Source: an uncultured Collinsella sp. (lineage in GTDB: Bacteria; Actinomycetota; Coriobacteriia; Coriobacteriales; Coriobacteriaceae). From it: a DNA stretch of 10,535 nucleotides. Where the stretch lies: assembly GCA_900550205.1 (NCBI GenBank), contig URRJ01000062.1, forward strand, positions 1-10,535, written 5' to 3'. Position numbers and translations under genes: made by a program. This document shows, piece by piece, positions 7,146 through 10,535 of the stretch. How positions within the stretch are numbered: position 1 is the first letter of the stretch; every line of letters starts with the position of its first letter. Below the pieces are notes generated by a model that saw only the letters and a list, made by a program, of their open reading frames with translations, was not told the origin of the DNA and ran no database searches.

Positions 7146-9404
7146 TTACGCTTTCTTGGCAGGAGCCTTAACAGCAGCTGCCTTGGCCTTGGGAGCAGCC
7201 TTTTTGGTGGCTGCCTTTTTGGCCGTGGTGGACTTGGCCGAAGCCTTGGCAGCGGGCTTGGCAGCCTTCGCCTTGGCCGGAGCCTTCTTTGCAGCGGCGG
7301 CCTTGGGCTTCACCGAGGACGTGCGCTTGCGCGTCGCCTTCTTGGGCTTCTCGACCACGGGCGGCTTATAGCTGCTGGGACCGCGGCGCTTAAGCACCAC
7401 GCCTGCCAGGCCGGGCACCTTTATCTCGATGGAGTCCATCTGCCCGTTCCAGGGATAGGGTTCGCTAGAGCAGGTGTAGGGCTCCTCACCGGCGTATCCG
7501 CTGCCACCGAACTCGGGACGGTCGGAGTCAAAGATGACCTCCCAGTCACCCTCGCGCGGCACGCCCACACGGAAGCTCTCGTAGCTCGCCGGGTCAAAGT
7601 TGATCAGGATCACCAGGTCGTCATCGACGTTCTCGCCCTGACGCACAAAGCTCACGATGGACTGCTTGGAGTTGTCCGCGTCGATCCAGGTAAAGCCGTC
7701 GTCGGTGTAGCCGCGCTCGTATAGGGCGGGCTCGGCGGTGTATAGGTGGTTGAGCGCCTTAATGAACGCCTGATGATGACGGTGGGTCTCGTACTCCTCG
7801 GTCAGGAACCACTGGATGGACTCGTAGTAGCGCCACTCAATAAACTGGCCGATCTCGTTGCCCATAAAGTTGAGCTTGGCACCGGGGTGCGTCATTTGGT
7901 AGAAAGCCAGCGTGCGCAGGCCGGCAAACTGGCGCCACCAGTCGCCCGGCATGCGGCCGATGAGCGAGCACTTGCCGTGCACGACCTCGTCGTGGCTCAG
8001 CGGGCAAATAAAGTTCTCGGTAAAGGCGTACATGATGGAGAACGTGAGCAGCCCGTGGTTGCCGGGGCGCCACGGAAAATCGGTCTGCATGTAGTGCAGG
8101 GTGTCGTTCATCCAGCCCATGTCCCACTTGTAGTGGAAGCCCAGACCGCCGTCCTGCGGCGGATAGGTCACGAGCGGCCACGCGGTGGACTCCTCGGCCA
8201 TCATCATCACGTCAGGGAAGTGGGCCTCCACGGCGCAGTTGACCTGGCGGATAAACGCGCTGGCGTCCAGATCCTCCTCGGTACCGTACTTGTTGAACTT
8301 CTTTTGGCCGGGATCGTCAATGCCAAAGTTGAGGTACAGCATGCTAGACACGCCGTCCATGCGAATGCCGTCAACGTGGAAGTTTTCGATCCAATACAGC
8401 ACGTTGGAGACCAGGAAGGAGCGGACCTCGCCGCGGGCGAAGTCAAACTTGTGCGTGCCCCAGTTGGGGTGAATCTCGTGCTCAAACAGCATGTGGCCGT
8501 TAAAGGTGGCAAGGCCGTGGGAGTCGGCGCAAAAACCGCCGGGCACCCAGTCCATGATCACGCCGATGCCCGCCTCGTGGCACGCATCGATAAAGTGCAT
8601 GAGCTGCTGCGGGTTACCGTATCGCGATGTGGCGGCAAAGTAGCCGGTCGTCTGGTAGCCCCAGGAGCCATCGAAGGGATGCTCCATAAGCGGCATGACC
8701 TCGATATGCGTGTAGCCCATGTCGCGCACGTAGTCCACGAGCTCCACCGATAGGTCGTCGTAGGTGTAAAACTCGCCGCGCTGTGCGGGGAAGGGATCCA
8801 TGGGGCCGGGGTAGTTGCCGTACTCGTCCGGCTCGCCCTGCGGCGCGTCGCCGTGGCGCTTCCACGAGCCAATATGCACCTCGTAGATGTTGAGCGGCTG
8901 CGACATGTGGTTGTGGCCGGCGCGGCGCTTGAGCCACGCGGCGTCGTTCCACTGGTAGCCATCGATGGTCCATAGCACGCTCGCCGTTCCCGGAGGGCAC
9001 TCGGCCTTAAAGGCATACGGATCGGCCTTGTAGAGCTTTTCGCCCTCGTTGGTCTCGATGAGATACTTATAGAGCTGGCCCTGCTCGGCGCCAGGAATAA
9101 AGCCTTCCCAAATAGCGCTCGTATGCACGGGCACCAGCGGGTTGGCTTGCTCGTCCCAATTGTTGAATTCACCGATAACGTGAACGCTCTTAACGTCGGG
9201 CGCCCAAACGCAAAAACGCCAGCCGCGCGTGCGCTGCTGCGTGTCGGGATGCGCGCCCATCTTTTCCCAGCTGCGCTCCCACGTACCGATGCCAAACAGA
9301 TAGACATCGTCCTTGGTGAGCTCCGGCGCGTGCGGGGCGGCTTTACGGGTAGCGGGCTTTTTGGTTGCTGGCTTTAGCTTTGTATCGCTCACGTTTGATC
9401 CCAT
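7146..9404 (-). CDS. glgB: 1,4-alpha-glucan branching enzyme GlgB with H1-like tail
   Basis: GH13 branching enzyme of 752 residues that cuts alpha-1,4-glucan and transfers the piece to an alpha-1,6 position. After a short basic N-terminus (KLKPATKKPATRKAA), a CBM48-like domain (VWAPDVKSVHVIGEFNNWD) and the GH13 barrel follow. The nucleophile is Asp350 (GIRMDGVSSM), the acid/base Glu404 (MAEESTAW), and the transition-state pair His471-Asp472 (LSHDEVVHGK); Asp285 and Arg348 are kept. Unusually, region I reads DWVPGGF, with Gly290 where His (E. coli His340) is expected. Residues about 675-752 form an Ala/Lys tail. There is no classic SD for the ATGs at 9407 or 9404. A GTG at 9392 has GGGA 6 nt upstream and is a real alternative, giving 748 residues; numbers here use 9404. 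It is first in the glg cluster. Confidence 0.95.
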   Translation of the reverse strand: MGSNVSDTKLKPATKKPATRKAAPHAPELTKDDVYLFGIGTWERSWEKMGAHPDTQQRTRGWRFCVWAPDVKSVHVIGEFNNWDEQANPLVPVHTSAIWEGFIPGAEQGQLYKYLIETNEGEKLYKADPYAFKAECPPGTASVLWTIDGYQWNDAAWLKRRAGHNHMSQPLNIYEVHIGSWKRHGDAPQGEPDEYGNYPGPMDPFPAQRGEFYTYDDLSVELVDYVRDMGYTHIEVMPLMEHPFDGSWGYQTTGYFAATSRYGNPQQLMHFIDACHEAGIGVIMDWVPGGFCADSHGLATFNGHMLFEHEIHPNWGTHKFDFARGEVRSFLVSNVLYWIENFHVDGIRMDGVSSMLYLNFGIDDPGQKKFNKYGTEEDLDASAFIRQVNCAVEAHFPDVMMMAEESTAWPLVTYPPQDGGLGFHYKWDMGWMNDTLHYMQTDFPWRPGNHGLLTFSIMYAFTENFICPLSHDEVVHGKCSLIGRMPGDWWRQFAGLRTLAFYQMTHPGAKLNFMGNEIGQFIEWRYYESIQWFLTEEYETHRHHQAFIKALNHLYTAEPALYERGYTDDGFTWIDADNSKQSIVSFVRQGENVDDDLVILINFDPASYESFRVGVPREGDWEVIFDSDRPEFGGSGYAGEEPYTCSSEPYPWNGQMDSIEIKVPGLAGVVLKRRGPSSYKPPVVEKPKKATRKRTSSVKPKAAAAKKAPAKAKAAKPAAKASAKSTTAKKAATKKAAPKAKAAAVKAPAKKA
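7149..7382 (-). repeat. GlgB Ala/Lys-rich cationic C-terminal tail
   Basis: The last 78 codons are almost only Ala, Lys, Pro, Thr and Ser. From residue 685 (EKPKKATRKRT) to the end there is a single acidic residue, against more than 25 Lys/Arg. Motifs are TRKRT, KPAAK and TTAKK, the same as in the GlgA tail. The 14-nt string GTGCGCTTGCGCGT, coding TRKRT in reverse complement, occurs here (7321-7334) and twice in glgA (71-84 and 380-393). Resemblance to histone H1 or the PhaF tail is compositional. Confidence 0.85.
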
Positions 9405-9423
9405 CATGACGCGGCAGCGTATT

Positions 9424-9518
9424 GCCTTGGTGACTAGATGCGAAAGGTCCAAGGCTGCACGAATCGAAGGGACGGCGAAGTTTCTGTGATTCGTTCCACC
9501 TCGCGTGCTCGGTGGAAC
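9424..9518 (-). promoter_or_regulatory. Structured 5' leader of glgB with two stem-loops
   Basis: The first hairpin is GTTCCACC (9518-9511) with GGTGGAAC (9500-9493), a perfect 8 bp with a 10-nt loop. The second is GCCTTGG (9455-9449 on the transcript) with CCAAGGC (9430-9424), 7 bp with an 18-nt loop. A competing 6-bp pairing (CGAATC 9493-9488 with GATTCG 9465-9460) touches the first stem's base, so alternative folds are possible. No U-run follows either stem. No known riboswitch class was recognised. Confidence 0.5.
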
Positions 9519-9604
9519 TTTCGGCAAAAACTACGATAACACCTGTACGTTAGTTTTATGAACGAAAGCGGATTTGCGGGGACGTTTAATCGGTAAGCGA
9601 CATG

Positions 9605-9634
9605 TTTATACCACTGGCAGAATTGCCGTGGTAA
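9605..9634 (-). promoter_or_regulatory. Probable glg operon promoter (extended -10)
   Basis: On the minus strand the -10 is TATAAA (9610-9605), preceded by TGG, so it reads as an extended TGnTATAAA. The -35 is TTACCA (9634-9629, 4 of 6 matches) with an 18-nt spacer. Transcription would start near 9598, giving a leader of about 190 nt. The -35 lies inside the GGTAAAAC inverted repeat. Confidence 0.6.
9610..9632. repeat. Bulged inverted repeat over the glg promoter spacer
   Basis: ACCAC(T)GGCA at 9610-9619 pairs with TGCCGTGGT at 9624-9632 around GAAT, 9 bp with one bulged T. It fills the spacer of the glgB promoter and shares GGT with the neighbouring operator. It could be a second protein site or chance. 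Confidence 0.4.
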
Positions 9635-9654
9635 AACTCTTGACAGTTTTACCA
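9629..9654. promoter_or_regulatory. Operator-like inverted repeat TGGTAAAAC-N8-GTTTTACCA
   Basis: A perfect 9-bp inverted repeat with an 8-bp spacer. The spacer contains TTGAC of the plus-strand -35, and the left arm overlaps the minus-strand -35. It is well placed to block or control both divergent promoters by one dimeric regulator. The half-site GGTAAAAC recurs at 9687-9694. The regulator is not encoded in the window. Confidence 0.6.
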
Positions 9655-9685
9655 ATTTGGGTTTCAAAATTGTTTGGTTTACATT
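9640..9685 (+). promoter_or_regulatory. Candidate promoter for the HAD gene
   Basis: A consensus TTGACA is at 9640-9645, but the best -10 at normal spacing is poor (TTCAAA at 9663 or CAAAAT at 9665). An alternative is TTGGGT (9657-9662), a 17-nt spacer, and TACATT (9680-9685). Either fits transcription into the gene at 9739. Exact elements are uncertain. Confidence 0.35.
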
Positions 9686-9686
9686 G

Positions 9687-9701
9687 GGTAAAACGTTTTT
9701 A
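9687..9701. promoter_or_regulatory. LacI-type palindrome GGTAAAACGTTTTTA
   Basis: The core AAAACGTTTT (9690-9699) is a perfect 10-bp palindrome with a central CG, the hallmark of LacI-family operators. It lies just downstream of the candidate HAD promoters, about 40 nt before the start codon, and shares the GGTAAAAC half-site with the main operator. GTTTACC at 9709-9715 may be a further half-site. Confidence 0.4.
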
Positions 9702-9738
9702 GCAGGATGTTTACCATTTGATATCGAAAGGTTCGTTT

Positions 9739-10428
9739 ATGTCCCATACCGCCGCTCCCCAGGTTGCTTTTATTTTCGACTGCGATGGCACCTTGGTTAA
9801 TAGCACCCCCGTTTGGGGCTATGCCCAGCCCGAGTTATTGCGTCGCCACGGGATTGACGTGACCGTGGATGACTTTGCCCAATTTGAGCACCTGTCACTG
9901 GAGGATGAGTGCCAGGCCTACCACGACACGTGGGGCATTGGCGCGAATGGCGAGGAGCTCTACCGTGAGTTGAGCGACATCCTGATTGATGGCTACTCTA
10001 AGGTGCCGCCGCGCGAGGGTCTGCTGGCATTTTTGGAGCAGGCGAAGGCGGCGGGCATTGCCATGTGCGTTGCCACGTCCACGCCGGCCGAGCTGGTGCA
10101 GTCCGCGCTCGCTGGTGCCGGACTCGACGCGTACATGGAGTTTGTTACCACGACGGGCGAGGCAGGACGCTCCAAACAGTTCCCCGATGTGTACGAGCTG
10201 GCGCTGCGCCGCCTGGAGGAGCGCCATGGTTGCAAGTTTGAGCGCGCGTGGGTGTTTGAAGACGCAGTCTTTGGCCTTAAGAGCTCTGGCACCGCCGGCT
10301 TTAAGCGTTTGGGTATTTATGACCCGCACGGCCGCATGAAGCGCGACGACGTGCGCGCCAACTGCGATATCTTTATCGACAGCTACGAGGAGCTGGATTT
10401 GGCCCGCGTGCTTTCGTTTGAGGGATAG
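9739..10428 (+). CDS. HAD-superfamily hydrolase (subfamily I, beta-PGM/phosphatase-like)
   Basis: Cytoplasmic HAD protein of 229 residues. Motif I is FDCDGTLV with the nucleophile Asp14 and acid/base Asp16; motif II is VATSTP (Thr113/Ser114); the motif-III lysine is Lys146 in GRSKQFPD; motif IV is FEDAVFG with Glu174/Asp175. A helical cap (about residues 20-88) lies between motifs I and II, as in subfamily I phosphatases and beta-phosphoglucomutase. The start ATG at 9739 has GAAAGG with 7-nt spacing; the longer TTG start at 9718 has no support. Substrate cannot be read from the motifs. The divergent glg operon hints at a sugar phosphate, while the following gene hints at a thiamine or housekeeping role. 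Neither is proven. The next gene starts 9 nt after its stop, so the two are probably co-transcribed. Confidence 0.9.
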   Translation: MSHTAAPQVAFIFDCDGTLVNSTPVWGYAQPELLRRHGIDVTVDDFAQFEHLSLEDECQAYHDTWGIGANGEELYRELSDILIDGYSKVPPREGLLAFLEQAKAAGIAMCVATSTPAELVQSALAGAGLDAYMEFVTTTGEAGRSKQFPDVYELALRRLEERHGCKFERAWVFEDAVFGLKSSGTAGFKRLGIYDPHGRMKRDDVRANCDIFIDSYEELDLARVLSFEG

Positions 10429-10437
10429 GCGAGGGCT

Positions 10438-10535
10438 GTGGCTTGCAAAGTACTAGTAGTCTGCGGCTCGCCCGTGGTGGCGAGCGCAAATCTGTTGCGT
10501 AGGCTCGCGGGGGAAGGCGACCACGTTGTCGCCGT
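10438..10535 (+). CDS. Probable thiamine diphosphokinase, N-terminal fragment
   Basis: An ORF starts at the GTG at 10438, 9 nt after the HAD stop and in the same frame, and runs off the right edge. A GAGGG SD-like stretch overlaps the gap with tight spacing. The 32 full codons visible read VLVVCGSP, then LLRRLAGEGDHVVAV, a beta-strand / Gly loop / helix / beta-strand pattern like the start of thiamine pyrophosphokinases, which usually continue into DGGA. That enzyme makes thiamine diphosphate from thiamine and ATP. The visible part is too short to exclude another Rossmann-like protein. Confidence 0.5.
   Translation, partial: MACKVLVVCGSPVVASANLLRRLAGEGDHVVA

Larger units (their letters stand above)
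9405..9738. promoter_or_regulatory. Divergent control region between glgB and the HAD gene
   Basis: These 334 bp hold no convincing gene and are AT-richer than the flanks in the part nearest the HAD gene. The right half (about 9600-9715) carries back-to-back promoter elements and several inverted repeats built on GGTAAAAC. The left half would be the 5' leader of the glg transcript, about 190 nt, with two clear hairpins. Individual elements are listed separately. Confidence 0.8.

Noticed and set aside
7066..7149. Separate promoter for glgP in the 94-nt gap.
   Set aside because: TAGGAT could pass as a -10, but no matching -35 at proper spacing was found.
9405..9527. Extension of GlgB upstream to a TTG at 9527.
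   Set aside because: The extra 41 residues do not look like branching enzyme, there is no SD, and the region holds leader hairpins and homologue-like sequence starts only near 9404.
9718..9738. Upstream TTG start of the HAD gene.
   Set aside because: The ATG at 9739 has a well-spaced GAAAGG, and motif I then sits at the usual distance from the N-terminus.

Overview
The window looks like a chromosomal segment of a high-GC Gram-positive gut actinobacterium, most likely a Coriobacteriia member of the Collinsella type. The grounds are GC-rich coding bias, a GlgC/GlgD pair together with GlgA, GlgB and GlgP in one cluster, and long Ala/Lys-rich protein tails. The genus is inferred from remembered protein style, not from a search.

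Layout. Positions 1 to about 9404 hold a five-gene minus-strand glycogen cluster, transcribed right to left in the order glgB (branching enzyme), glgP (phosphorylase), glgC (ADP-glucose pyrophosphorylase), glgD (non-catalytic GlgC paralogue), glgA (glycogen synthase). glgA runs off the left edge without a stop. Gaps are short (94, 106, 4 and 89 nt), and three of the four hold stem-loops without a U-run, so they look like intercistronic processing or stability elements rather than terminators. Positions 9405-9738 are a 334-nt divergent control region. From 9739 rightwards a plus-strand pair begins: a HAD-superfamily phosphatase or phosphomutase, then, 9 nt after its stop, the start of a probable thiamine diphosphokinase cut by the right edge.

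How the genes work together. GlgC (helped by GlgD) makes ADP-glucose, GlgA polymerises it, GlgB adds alpha-1,6 branches, and GlgP releases glucose-1-phosphate. The whole storage and mobilisation cycle can therefore be made from one transcript starting near 9598. A near-perfect extended -10 promoter for glgB and a TTGACA box for the HAD gene lie back to back. They are overlapped by a 9-bp inverted repeat (TGGTAAAAC-N8-GTTTTACCA), which suggests one regulator acts on both directions.

Most notable. (1) Only the two polymer-building enzymes, GlgA and GlgB, carry long histone-H1-like Ala/Lys/Thr/Pro tails. In GlgA the tail is over 220 residues and alternates acidic and basic blocks; GlgC, GlgD and GlgP have none. 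This resembles the AAKP tail of the PHA-granule phasin PhaF and suggests a glycogen-granule scaffold or nucleoid tether. (2) GlgB has Gly where the family's region-I histidine (E. coli His340) is expected, with all other catalytic residues kept. (3) The glgC start region holds a duplicated ribosome-binding/ATG module, an overlapping 8-codon ORF, and a hairpin that places the SD in a loop and the AUG in a stem.
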